From Fimbriimonadaceae bacterium (GTDB taxonomy: Bacteria; Armatimonadota; Fimbriimonadia; Fimbriimonadales; Fimbriimonadaceae), in NCBI GenBank assembly GCA_019454145.1, contig CP075366.1, forward strand, positions 1,157,564 to 1,221,563: a stretch of 64,000 bases of DNA, read 5' to 3'. The number at the start of each line of letters is the position of its first letter. Positions within the stretch are counted from its first letter, which is position 1. The position numbers and the translations under genes are program-made. Of the stretch, positions 7,334 to 15,227 are shown one piece after another. Below the pieces are notes generated by a model. It saw only the letters and a list, made by a program, of their open reading frames with translations, made no database searches and had not been told where the DNA came from.

Positions 7334-10195
7334 TTATCCGAATTCAACGCCATCGGAGCTTAGGCTGATTACGACTGAATCTCCTTCAATCGTAATCAGC
7401 TCAATCGCTAAATTGCCGCCTGTCTGATCTAACGTTCCTACCGCTAACCCTGACTCTTCAACGTCAATGCGTGCCTCAGTAACAGATTGAAGCACTGCCC
7501 CGCTCCGATCTCGGATAACTCCGTTTACTGCCCCATCTTCAATCCAATACACAAATCTCCTCCCATCTGGGTGGATCGTTAGTGCGGGATATCGCACGTT
7601 TCCAGTTGCTAATGTTTCTGCCATGCCCCAATTCTCTCCCAGGTCTAGGGAAGTTCTTTCTTTGATCTGACCCTCTTCCTCCGTGACCAAAATCAATTTC
7701 AATTCCCTGCCTAAATCCCACCGAATAGCTAACGAACTTGCCACGTACTCCAATAAGCGGTGACTATATTCCGCCGAGAATCCATTGTTCTTGATGGCCA
7801 GTTCTATTCCGCTGCCCGTAACACTCGCCCGGGCGGCGAGGCCAGCTAAGTGCCAATCGTAGCTCACCGATCCGGCAACCGAAAGCTCATGCAAAACCCA
7901 CCTGTGCCGCCACCGCGTGATGGGCGAGAAATCATCCGTCGAAGTCCCGGCTCGTTTTACAAAGTGATCAGAACCTTCTAAACCTCCTGGAAGGCCAGTA
8001 GTAAACCATCCCCGAGCGTTAGTTGTGTCCTCTCCGCGCAACTCATCATCTAGCAACAGTTGGACAAGCGCGCCACTACGGGGAGCCGACTCGCCCAAGA
8101 TCAATCCCCAAGATTGAGATCGCAAAATCTTCGCGGAAAAGAGTTCTGTTTCAGCACCGAACTCTCCACTTGAGAACCACACATCCCCTGCACCTGGATA
8201 AACCTCGACCGAATCCCACAGTGCCTGAGCGAAAATACCTTTCGCATCAGTACATAGCAAATCCACCCCATTGAGTAGTGAACCATCATCTGCAATCACT
8301 CCCGCTCCCCAAGCTAGTTCAGCTTCTAGCCCATTTGTATGGTAGCCATCTGAAGGCAAGGTGCCTGGCGTGATAATCCAGCCACCGAGTCCACTGAGTG
8401 ATTCTGTAAGGTCGGAAATCGAAACCCAAGAATAAGTTGCTCCCGTTTTCCGCATTGAAGGCAAATCAGCAATTCGGCCATCAACTTCGCTCCAAACCCC
8501 GACTTTGAGTTCGTCCGTTTCTTCCTGCTGTCTGAGCCGAAATTGCCTGAAAGCCGGTAGAAAACTAAGCTTTGCTTCGCCTTTGCGAACCAACGCGATC
8601 TTTCTAATTTCGTAGGTTTCCCCACCCAACAAGTTAGAAAACTCGATTTGCTTGATAAGACTCACTCCCCAATGCTCTGAATCAGTAACTTCCCCAAACT
8701 CATCAAGTGGGTAGCGACTCTCCTTCTCATCAATATCAACCCATGTGGTTCCCGGTTGGCATAAATCAATTGTCCAGGTCACCCAATCTTCCGCATCGCC
8801 CGTTTTTCGTATCCAACTTTTAGAACCGATTGTGATTGTCGCCGGTGCTTGCTCCGTTGTTAAGCTTCGGGCCTCGATTTCTAAATACCGATAGGCTTCG
8901 CTAGCAACGGGCGGTGTAAAGGTTCGTATTGCTATCCCACCTTCTTCCACCGCTATACGCACTGATTCATCCAAGGAAAGCTCAACGTTTTCTCCGCTCC
9001 ATCCGGCAAGTGAGTCACCGTCATCAAGCACTGTTTCCTCAGCATGCTCAACCGTAAACGCCGTCCATTTTCGCCCCCGAAACTGCATCCGCCAATCATC
9101 GACTTGATCTCGATTTTCCGCGAGCGATTCCCCCGTTAGCCAGTGGCGAATCGGCGTCCGATTGTCAAAACTAACCGAATCTTGAGATGAGCCGTCAAGC
9201 ACGCAAAAGGCTTCAAAAGCTTTTTGGCTCCACTCCTCAGTTGCGCTCCCAGATATATCAATTAAATCAGTTGAACCAAATCGACGTTCAAACTCAATCT
9301 GGAACGGTTCTTCAAGTTGGTCTGAGCCAGCAAAGATCGCGCCTTGCCACTTGAATTTGATATCCGGAACACCCCAACAAAATCCGTAACTCTCGCCCGA
9401 TTCGTTCAGCCCTTTTGTGAGTTCCAAATCAAATCCAGTTGTGGCATCAAACGATGCAGTTGAAGTACTTCGCATATAATTCGGCTCAACATCCAGTCCC
9501 GCAGCCGTGCCAGTTATCGAAAGGAGTGCAGTTGCGTTTTCCGCATGGATTGATCCCCGGCGGTCGAGGCTATGGTCAACTTCGCCAAATTCGGAAACAT
9601 CACCGGAAAGAATCGTTCGAGTAAGTGTAAGCGGTGCCAATCCAGTGACTGAAACACCCATTTCCCCGTCCATCTGCAAACGCTCAAAAAACCGAATCGA
9701 ACGTCCGCTAATTCCATCCTTGACCGCATCGCCGCCGCAGTTCGGAAATCCGTCAGCATCCGAATCCTCAATTGGATCAATAACTTCAAACCACTCTTCC
9801 ACGTCGGCCCAAAACGAGTAATCAGCTTGCGGATCGAAATCAAAGATTTCCTCATCGCCTACGGTGTAATTAGTCGTGTTGCTATCTGAATCGGTCGTCT
9901 CAAAACTCAAACCTTCACCTAAAGTGATTCGTTGGTTAACCGTGTACTGCCCAGTTAGTGTGACTGTGCAGGCATTATCTGCCGGAAAACTTCCGAAACC
10001 CGAACTAGGCCAGTATTCGACTTTCATGCCAAGAGCGCGAACCTCAATTGATTCGGGCCAGGCTTCGGAGAATGTGGCATATCGGTTGGGAGCAACTGGC
10101 CATTCGCGCGTGCACCGCCACTCCACTCTGATCGGAGATTGCCAACGCCCGGTCACAATGATGCGACGAGATCGCCCGCTGAGATACTCGGCCAA
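7334..10195 (-). CDS. Large putative tail fibre or receptor-binding protein of the virion operon
   Basis: 953 residues, with a TTG start preceded by GAGGAG at 9-nt spacing. No signal peptide or membrane helix is seen. The sequence is beta-rich with many W, Y and acidic residues. The middle (about 430-550) resembles carbohydrate-binding jelly-roll segments (W-S-G-E-N-V, Y-R-Y-L-E-I-E-A-R, D-L-C-Q-P-G-T-T-W). The last 150 residues carry BNR/propeller-like repeats (D-L-G-E-N-W-G, H-P-D-G-R-R-F-V-Y-W). As the last gene of a capsid-tail operon it fits a host-contact or adsorption protein. I recognise no specific family. An alternative is a domesticated adhesin made with the particle. Confidence 0.55.
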   Translation of the reverse strand: MAEYLSGRSRRIIVTGRWQSPIRVEWRCTREWPVAPNRYATFSEAWPESIEVRALGMKVEYWPSSGFGSFPADNACTVTLTGQYTVNQRITLGEGLSFETTDSDSNTTNYTVGDEEIFDFDPQADYSFWADVEEWFEVIDPIEDSDADGFPNCGGDAVKDGISGRSIRFFERLQMDGEMGVSVTGLAPLTLTRTILSGDVSEFGEVDHSLDRRGSIHAENATALLSITGTAAGLDVEPNYMRSTSTASFDATTGFDLELTKGLNESGESYGFCWGVPDIKFKWQGAIFAGSDQLEEPFQIEFERRFGSTDLIDISGSATEEWSQKAFEAFCVLDGSSQDSVSFDNRTPIRHWLTGESLAENRDQVDDWRMQFRGRKWTAFTVEHAEETVLDDGDSLAGWSGENVELSLDESVRIAVEEGGIAIRTFTPPVASEAYRYLEIEARSLTTEQAPATITIGSKSWIRKTGDAEDWVTWTIDLCQPGTTWVDIDEKESRYPLDEFGEVTDSEHWGVSLIKQIEFSNLLGGETYEIRKIALVRKGEAKLSFLPAFRQFRLRQQEETDELKVGVWSEVDGRIADLPSMRKTGATYSWVSISDLTESLSGLGGWIITPGTLPSDGYHTNGLEAELAWGAGVIADDGSLLNGVDLLCTDAKGIFAQALWDSVEVYPGAGDVWFSSGEFGAETELFSAKILRSQSWGLILGESAPRSGALVQLLLDDELRGEDTTNARGWFTTGLPGGLEGSDHFVKRAGTSTDDFSPITRWRHRWVLHELSVAGSVSYDWHLAGLAARASVTGSGIELAIKNNGFSAEYSHRLLEYVASSLAIRWDLGRELKLILVTEEEGQIKERTSLDLGENWGMAETLATGNVRYPALTIHPDGRRFVYWIEDGAVNGVIRDRSGAVLQSVTEARIDVEESGLAVGTLDQTGGNLAIELITIEGDSVVISLSSDGVEFG

Positions 10196-10198
10196 TCG

Positions 10199-10345
10199 CT
10201 AACTCTCCTCGTTGAGCCGCTTGACGTTCCGCACAAGCTTTTTCGCTAATTCGCCCGAGCCCCGTGTGACAACTGTCCGCGACCTGGCTAACCGCCGGGA
10301 AGCGAGAACGATACTTTTCAAACTGACTAAGGGACGAAACTGCAT
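10199..10345 (-). CDS. Small basic protein in the virion operon
   Basis: A 48-residue frame found by reading between the two large tail genes. The ATG at 10345 overlaps the TGA of the upstream gene (TGATG), and the stop TAG is at 10199-10201. The product is very basic, with about 11 Arg/Lys, and helical (R-R-L-A-R-S-R-T near residue 20, A-K-K-L-V-R-N-V-K-R-L near 35). The ribosome site of the next gene (GAGGAG) lies in its last codons, which fits real translational coupling. No family is recognised. It could be a small tail-assembly or nucleic-acid-binding factor, or simply a coupling peptide. Confidence 0.55.
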   Translation of the reverse strand: MQFRPLVSLKSIVLASRRLARSRTVVTRGSGELAKKLVRNVKRLNEES

Positions 10346-12510
10346 CAGAGAAGCTCACCCACATAAAGCGCCCGCCGGTAAGTGCCAAGCGACGATTCGA
10401 ATTCAAACCTTACGCCAAATGAGCGAATTCGCACATCGCCAAGGCCAAAAATACGGACGACATCACCTCGCCAGACTGGAACCCCTCCTGCTTTTTGAAG
10501 AAACTCTGCCTCAAACTCCACTAACTCCTTTCGGGCTGTGAGGTCATCAAATAACGCCAAGCAAGCTGAATCAATCGCCGCCTGTTCGGTAAGCCCAGCA
10601 TCAACCAAGGCAAATCGTCGTATGGAACCGCTCCATCCAGCAGAACGTGAGCCAACTGTCGCCGCGACTGTTTGAGCGGCGTAGTCGGTCTTTACACTCT
10701 GCAGTGGGCGTCCAGTACGAGGATCGATTCCCGTAACTCGAACCTCGTTCGCCGCTGGTTCCAAGGAAGCATGAGTGAGTGATCTGAAAGTTAATTTCGA
10801 CGCTTCCAATTCATCAATTCCATCCAAAATTGCTTCTTCGCGGGATGCGAAAAGGGTAACAGCAGGTTCAGAATCCAGTTCCGCAATGGGCAAAGCATAG
10901 AACTCTTCCCCGCTTCCATCGGGAGCCGGACGAAACCCGTAAAACCAGCTCGGAGCAAAAGTCTCCATTAAGCGCCGAAGCCAATCAGAGGCACGGTCGC
11001 CGGATTCGATTAACATCCCCCATTCCCCACTGATTTCTCCGGACGAAAATGGAAGTTTAAGGCCGGGCGAAAATACGTTGATCCGCTCTGGAGCAATGCC
11101 ACTTTTCTCAACCAGCAACCTGATCGCCTGTTCAAACGGAAGCCCATCAAGCGGGATTCGGTCAGCAAAAATAGCATCTTCTAAGGCAAGCCATCGGTCG
11201 CGGATTTCCAAGGTTCCACGCGCAATGTTTCCAGAAGAATGACTAGCATCCATCGCGCCACAGATGCCTTCCAAAATAGTTTCTTCGTCTATGCGTAGCT
11301 GAGCCGGCAACCGCCCAGCTGATAAACCTCCGCTTGCCAAGTCGTCAAGTTCAGATGCTCTCAATAGGTCAACATCAAACACAACCCCACTGGCCCGATC
11401 AGGGACAGATAGAACTGCTGATTCCACGTACTCTGCGCAATCAAAAGCACTTTCGCCATCCGTTAATCCGGCGATCGCCGCATAGCCTAACTGAGCACCC
11501 ATCACAAATGGAGTGAACAAATCATCCGTCGTTTCCAGATTAAATTTCACCCTGATTTCGTTAGCGGCTCCATCAGGCGAGAACTCAGTAACTCCATCCC
11601 ACTCCACCAACGAAGCAATTACGGTCTGATCTCCACTACTGAATCCCGGGAATCCGTAAATCTTGTAGGGGGCGGGAGAATTCAGCCAACTATCGTTCTC
11701 AAAGGCAACGAGTTCCTCGTCCGCCTGAGGTGCCTCTAAGAAACTGGTCTTCAATGAGGTCGCGAATCCGGCAGTTGCGTATCGAATTGGCGCAATCTGC
11801 GCCTGAGTTGCGCCACTTTGACACCTAAACCAAATCTTGCCTGCCGGAGTGATTTCCGGCTCGCTTTCAGTCAATTTAATATCATTGAAGACAACCGAAA
11901 ATCCATCCCCACTTTGCGAAACTATGAGAAGCTCTCGTTTCCGCATCGGAATAATTATCACTTCGAAAACTTGTAGCCGTCGGACTTCCCGCGATTTCGC
12001 CCCGCTGATCTTTCCCGACTGGATGAACTCGCCGTTTCGATAAACATCAACTCGACCGTCGCTCCAAAACTGAAGCGCAACTCCACCGCTTGTGGCGGCC
12101 TCGTTGTTCCAGCCCAGTTCGTACTGCAAAAAGGTATCGCCTGCCCCGTAGCTAAACCAGCTAAATGAAAGCCCCATGTTCTTGGGATAACTCGCAACGG
12201 AAAGAGCGGCGGGATTGGCTGACGCATTTTTGACTGCCAGCCAAGGCCCCGCCCAGTGCTGGTCTTGCCGTTCTTCCCACGCCGAATCAGTGTCGAAATC
12301 AGCAAGTCCAAGCTTGGCGTAGACACCACTCGATTCCGTGTACCACTCCGTATCCAAAGATCGAGGACGAAGCATCAGCGTGTGCGTGATCGGATCAATC
12401 CAGGTGCTTTCCCAAATCGCTCCGTTAAGTTCCAACCCGCCCGCTACCACGGTCAAGCGATCAGCCGCAAGCCGCCGCTGACTGTGGTTGATATTCAATA
12501 CAAAACTCAT
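10345..12510 (-). CDS. Putative tail-tip / baseplate hub protein
   Basis: 721 residues from the ATG at 12510, chosen because AAGGAGG lies 9 nt upstream; the open frame extends 17 codons further. The first half (about 1-300) is beta-rich with a lectin-like segment (S-F-S-W-F-S-Y-G-A-G, W-S-D-G-R-V-D-V-Y-R-N-G-E). The second half (about 370-721) has the feel of phage hub or late-control proteins, including I-D-P-R-T-G-R-P-L-Q and a C-terminal W-R-G-D-V-V-R-I-F-G-L-G-D-V-R-I-R-S. It starts 2 nt after the chaperone-like gene, where a tape-measure gene would normally be. The role is inferred from position and weak resemblance only. Confidence 0.5.
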   Translation of the reverse strand: MSFVLNINHSQRRLAADRLTVVAGGLELNGAIWESTWIDPITHTLMLRPRSLDTEWYTESSGVYAKLGLADFDTDSAWEERQDQHWAGPWLAVKNASANPAALSVASYPKNMGLSFSWFSYGAGDTFLQYELGWNNEAATSGGVALQFWSDGRVDVYRNGEFIQSGKISGAKSREVRRLQVFEVIIIPMRKRELLIVSQSGDGFSVVFNDIKLTESEPEITPAGKIWFRCQSGATQAQIAPIRYATAGFATSLKTSFLEAPQADEELVAFENDSWLNSPAPYKIYGFPGFSSGDQTVIASLVEWDGVTEFSPDGAANEIRVKFNLETTDDLFTPFVMGAQLGYAAIAGLTDGESAFDCAEYVESAVLSVPDRASGVVFDVDLLRASELDDLASGGLSAGRLPAQLRIDEETILEGICGAMDASHSSGNIARGTLEIRDRWLALEDAIFADRIPLDGLPFEQAIRLLVEKSGIAPERINVFSPGLKLPFSSGEISGEWGMLIESGDRASDWLRRLMETFAPSWFYGFRPAPDGSGEEFYALPIAELDSEPAVTLFASREEAILDGIDELEASKLTFRSLTHASLEPAANEVRVTGIDPRTGRPLQSVKTDYAAQTVAATVGSRSAGWSGSIRRFALVDAGLTEQAAIDSACLALFDDLTARKELVEFEAEFLQKAGGVPVWRGDVVRIFGLGDVRIRSFGVRFEFESSLGTYRRALYVGELL

Positions 12511-12512
12511 AA

Positions 12513-12749
12513 CTAAAACCTCCTTAATCGAAGTGCCTCTCCTAATGCTTCGTCCATCCAATCCAACACTGAAGAATCCGTATTGATTGCTTTTGGAGTT
12601 GATAAATTATATTCGGCTTCCGAATAATTAATGTCCGCTGATTTCTCTAACTCAGGTTCAAAGTTCAATGAAAACGCTGACTGTATGTTCACTGATCGGG
12701 CAACGAATCCGACCAACCCTTTCAAAGATTCAAAGCCGCCCGACTGCAT
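12513..12749 (-). CDS. Second tail-assembly-chaperone-like frame
   Basis: 78 residues from the ATG at 12749, preceded by AGAAGG. It overlaps the end of the 12730-13071 gene by 20 nt in the +1 frame. Gene order (tail tube, then two small overlapping frames) matches the gpG/gpGT chaperone pair of long-tailed phages, where the second frame is often reached by ribosomal frameshifting. The upstream frame ends CTT TGA, the same slippery codon pair used in prfB; a +1 slip there would continue at GAA, codon 7 of this frame. No domain is recognised. It ends 2 nt before the hub gene. Confidence 0.55.
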   Translation of the reverse strand: MQSGGFESLKGLVGFVARSVNIQSAFSLNFEPELEKSADINYSEAEYNLSTPKAINTDSSVLDWMDEALGEALRLRRF

Positions 12750-13071
12750 CTACCTTCTCCGCCAACTCGGCAAAGAGCAGGCCCGAAGTGCGGGCAATTT
12801 CCAATGCTTGATCTAGTGAAATGAGCGGGTTTATTATCAGTTCCGAAATCGCCACCGCGCTTGCAATGGCGTCGTCGGATAACTCGGCTGATTCAGCCCG
12901 AACTCCCTCCATACGGATTTCATTTAGAACACGCTTAGCCGTTTGAACAAGGTGCTGAACTTCGTCGTAGCCCACAGTTGTCCGAACCTGAAAAGCCCTA
13001 TCCTGGACAATCACTTGTTCGTAACACGGCTGAGCTTTGACCGCGCTCAGATAATCAGTAAACCAGCTCAA
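12730..13071 (-). CDS. Putative tail assembly chaperone
   Basis: 113 residues using a TTG start at 13071. That codon overlaps the tail-tube TGA (TTGA) and has AAGGAG at 7-nt spacing; the open frame extends 11 codons further but would overlap the upstream gene. The protein is helical and acidic (A-Q-P-C-Y-E-Q-V-I near residue 12; a long helix from about 50; I-I-N-P-L-I-S-L-D-Q-A-L-E-I-A-R near 80). Its position right after the tail tube and its overlap with a second small frame are the classical features of the tail chaperone. Sequence alone does not give the family. Confidence 0.55.
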   Translation of the reverse strand: MSWFTDYLSAVKAQPCYEQVIVQDRAFQVRTTVGYDEVQHLVQTAKRVLNEIRMEGVRAESAELSDDAIASAVAISELIINPLISLDQALEIARTSGLLFAELAEKVDAVGRL

Positions 13072-13838
13072 CTGACCGCTCCTTGGCTGGCAAAGTCGTA
13101 CCAACTCTCTACCGCTGATCCACTGGAAAAACGAAACCCAAAAGCCTTCACCAAAAAGTCGCCCGAATAGCCATTCGCTTCAATAGCAAGGGGCACTCCC
13201 GTAGAATTAAGTGAATATGCCAACAGCGTCGCGCTCCCGGTTGGCGATGCGGGATATGCCCCGAAAACGGGGGCCGAACCAATCAAAGAAACCTCCCACG
13301 TTTGCACTTGACCCGCCGTCATTTTATGCTCAAATTTGGCGAGAAGGAGAGTGAGGTTGATTGTAATTCCGTTAATGGCCATACTGATAGGCACTGTTTT
13401 CTCCGAGAGTGCTCCAAACGCTTTGCCGACCAAAACCGCAGAAGATTCAGTATCAACTGCCATCAAAAACTTAGCCCGGTAATCTTTCTGCACCGCGACC
13501 GGCCAAGCCCATTCATCACTGATGCCACTCGTTTCTTCGTGTTGGATCGTGCCCTCAAACAGAACTTCTCGCACAACTGGTCGGAAGTCCGAACCCGCCA
13601 ATAACAAGGCGGAAACATCCAAATGCGTAACTCTGATGCCTCCGCTCTTAGAACTGAGAAGCGCACCCTTGATTGCCACATTCTGCTTTACAGGTTCGCG
13701 GATCGCTCCTGCCGAAACAACAGGCGTCGCATTCATAAAGTTAGTCGTGGATATCACCTCTGCCGACTTCAAATCTGCCAGCAAATCTGCCTCACCCACA
13801 TTAAAAACTGATACATCTATTCCGGTTAATCGAGCCAT
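13068..13838 (-). CDS. Putative tail tube protein
   Basis: 256 residues, with an ATG preceded by AAGGGGATAGG. The N-terminus reads A-R-L-T-G-I-D-V-S-V-F; the middle holds H-E-E-T-S-G-I-S-D-E-W and K-M-T-A-G-Q-V-Q-T-W-E-V-S-L-I-G. The latter phrase is typical of beta-sandwich tail-tube proteins that treat an extra domain of about 80 residues as decoration. There is no signal peptide. The position between the neck genes and the chaperone pair supports the tube role. It would polymerise on a tail tip at a length set by a tape-measure protein, which is missing here. An alternative is a minor tail or capsid-decoration protein. Confidence 0.6.
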   Translation of the reverse strand: MARLTGIDVSVFNVGEADLLADLKSAEVISTTNFMNATPVVSAGAIREPVKQNVAIKGALLSSKSGGIRVTHLDVSALLLAGSDFRPVVREVLFEGTIQHEETSGISDEWAWPVAVQKDYRAKFLMAVDTESSAVLVGKAFGALSEKTVPISMAINGITINLTLLLAKFEHKMTAGQVQTWEVSLIGSAPVFGAYPASPTGSATLLAYSLNSTGVPLAIEANGYSGDFLVKAFGFRFSSGSAVESWYDFASQGAVS

Positions 13839-13844
13839 AACAAC

Positions 13845-14258
13845 CTATCCCCTTGCCGCACTCATCCAGCAACTAAAATTCACTAACAAATCGAACTCAT
13901 GGTCGCCGGGCGTTTCCTGTTCTATCTGCACGCTGGTTACAAGTGGTGAATCAGCAACGCCGGCCGGATTCGCTGAACCCAAAAGCTCTGACCTTAAACT
14001 CTCAGCATCCGCGATCAACTGATTGCCCACAATCCCCGCAGTAACTTCGCGCCGCACCCTAATCTCAAAGTGAGTCTGCAAGCGATCAAATTTTACGGTT
14101 TCCGAATGAAATTCCAGATACTTGGTTACTACCCTTGCGAACGGAACTCCAAAGTCACGTTCAGGTTTTTCCGTAGCAACAAGCATTCCTGGCCAAACCT
14201 CATTGATTGCTTCAACTAGCCAGTCACGCACAGCAATAACGTCGCTTCCCCAACTCAC
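13845..14258 (-). CDS. Putative tail terminator / neck protein
   Basis: 137 residues starting at GTG 14258, which overlaps the preceding stop (GTGA). The pattern matches small tail-completion proteins: an N-terminal helix with V-R-D-W-L-V-E-A-I-N-E-V-W-P-G, then P-F-A-R-V-V-T-K, then beta strands with E-I-R-V-R-R-E-V. This resembles the phage minor tail protein U or HK97 gp10 group, which caps the tail tube and joins it to the head. The family call is from pattern and gene order. Confidence 0.55.
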   Translation of the reverse strand: MSWGSDVIAVRDWLVEAINEVWPGMLVATEKPERDFGVPFARVVTKYLEFHSETVKFDRLQTHFEIRVRREVTAGIVGNQLIADAESLRSELLGSANPAGVADSPLVTSVQIEQETPGDHEFDLLVNFSCWMSAARG

Positions 14259-14590
14259 GAATCCAACCTCTCGACAACAACTTTTGCGTGGTCAGTTGGC
14301 AGGCCCATACTGAACCGCATTGGGTCAACTAGCACTCGGTATTTCCACACATCCAAAACAATCTGGTCTCCCAGTTCAACTGCTTCCGAATCCTCCAATT
14401 CCATTAACACAACCGCTAAGTTTTGACTTTCGACATCAATTAAGTCGCGAACTTCATGCGCCGCCTTTTCAACCAACAATCCGCTGAAGGTGTTGCTCCA
14501 AACCCATTCGCTTTTCACGACTCTTCCTTCAACCACTTCCGGCACTAATTTCCATAATTGAAATTCGTGAGGTTTCCAAACAAGTGCCAA
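14255..14590 (-). CDS. Putative head-closure / head-tail adaptor
   Basis: 111 residues, with a TTG start at 14590 two nt after the upstream stop and GGGAG just upstream. It is a compact beta-rich protein (W-V-W-S-N-T-F-S-G-L-L-V-E near residue 28; L-G-D-Q-I-V-L-D-V-W-K-Y-R-V-L-V-D-P near 75). The last strand pattern (D-x-V-x-x-x-x-x-Y-R-V) is common in SPP1 gp16-type stopper proteins. Its position between the connector and tail terminator fits a head-closure protein. No conserved catalytic residues are present. Confidence 0.5.
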   Translation of the reverse strand: MALVWKPHEFQLWKLVPEVVEGRVVKSEWVWSNTFSGLLVEKAAHEVRDLIDVESQNLAVVLMELEDSEAVELGDQIVLDVWKYRVLVDPMRFSMGLPTDHAKVVVERLDS

Positions 14591-14592
14591 AT

Positions 14593-15171
14593 CTAGGCTC
14601 CCATTCCTGATGCCCAGTAACGAGCAAAAACCAGTCGCGCCCGATCAGCAAGTAGCGAAGCCATCCGAGTAGAAAGTGCATCCGCTCGGTACTTCACTGT
14701 GACCGAATCTTGTTTAACTGACTCAATATCCGAAGTGCTGTTTTGGGCAATCATCTCAATCACCCAACTCGCCGCCAAATCACGAACTGCATACCAAACA
14801 TCACCAGGGACAGTCAGTCCATATCCAGCCCGTCCGGCCACCGAAACCGCTCCAGATATTCCTTCAGCCAGCCGAACAACCCGAATCGGAATAATCCCGA
14901 CTGGGCATGCTGTCCATTCAATTTCCTCTTCATTTAGTTTCACCCACTCAATGCTCGCAAACGGCTGAGGCAAAGCCACCGATCCATCTGCCGCTAACTC
15001 AATCTCGGCAACCCCTTCTGCCAAAAAAGGAGAAAAACCGACCAACGATTCCAACTCGGCAACTGCCCTTGCCACCAGCTCCTCAATATCGGCAGAAGGC
15101 AGCGAACTATAACCGCAATCTTGCAAAAATTCACCGACCTGCGTTTCGGTCGGCCACGTATCAAAAGACAT
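14593..15171 (-). CDS. Putative head-tail connector (gp6-like)
   Basis: 192 residues from the ATG at 15171, chosen for the GGGAGGATTATTA ribosome site. The sequence begins W-P-T-E-T-Q-V-G-E-F-L-Q-D-C-G-Y, then a helix (A-R-A-V-A-E-L-E-S-L-V-G-F-S-P-F), a beta hairpin region, and a long C-terminal helical half (V-R-D-L-A-A-S-W-V-I-E-M). This helical shape with a central beta insertion is that of HK97 gp6 or gp15-type connector rings below the portal. There is no portal gene in the window. The role rests on order and general resemblance. Confidence 0.55.
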   Translation of the reverse strand: MSFDTWPTETQVGEFLQDCGYSSLPSADIEELVARAVAELESLVGFSPFLAEGVAEIELAADGSVALPQPFASIEWVKLNEEEIEWTACPVGIIPIRVVRLAEGISGAVSVAGRAGYGLTVPGDVWYAVRDLAASWVIEMIAQNSTSDIESVKQDSVTVKYRADALSTRMASLLADRARLVFARYWASGMGA

Positions 15172-15191
15172 TAATAATCCTCCCTCACACA

Positions 15192-15217
15192 AGGGCGACC
15201 TATTGTTAGGTCACCCT
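15192..15217 (-). terminator. Stem-loop between the capsid and connector genes
   Basis: AGGGCGACCT (15192-15201) pairs with AGGTCACCCT (15208-15217) with one C-A mismatch. It sits 10 nt after the capsid gene stop on the transcribed strand. The U-run is absent, so it may be a partial terminator or RNA-stabilising hairpin that keeps the capsid message more abundant than the downstream genes. Confidence 0.5.
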
Positions 15218-15227
15218 ATATTCATAT

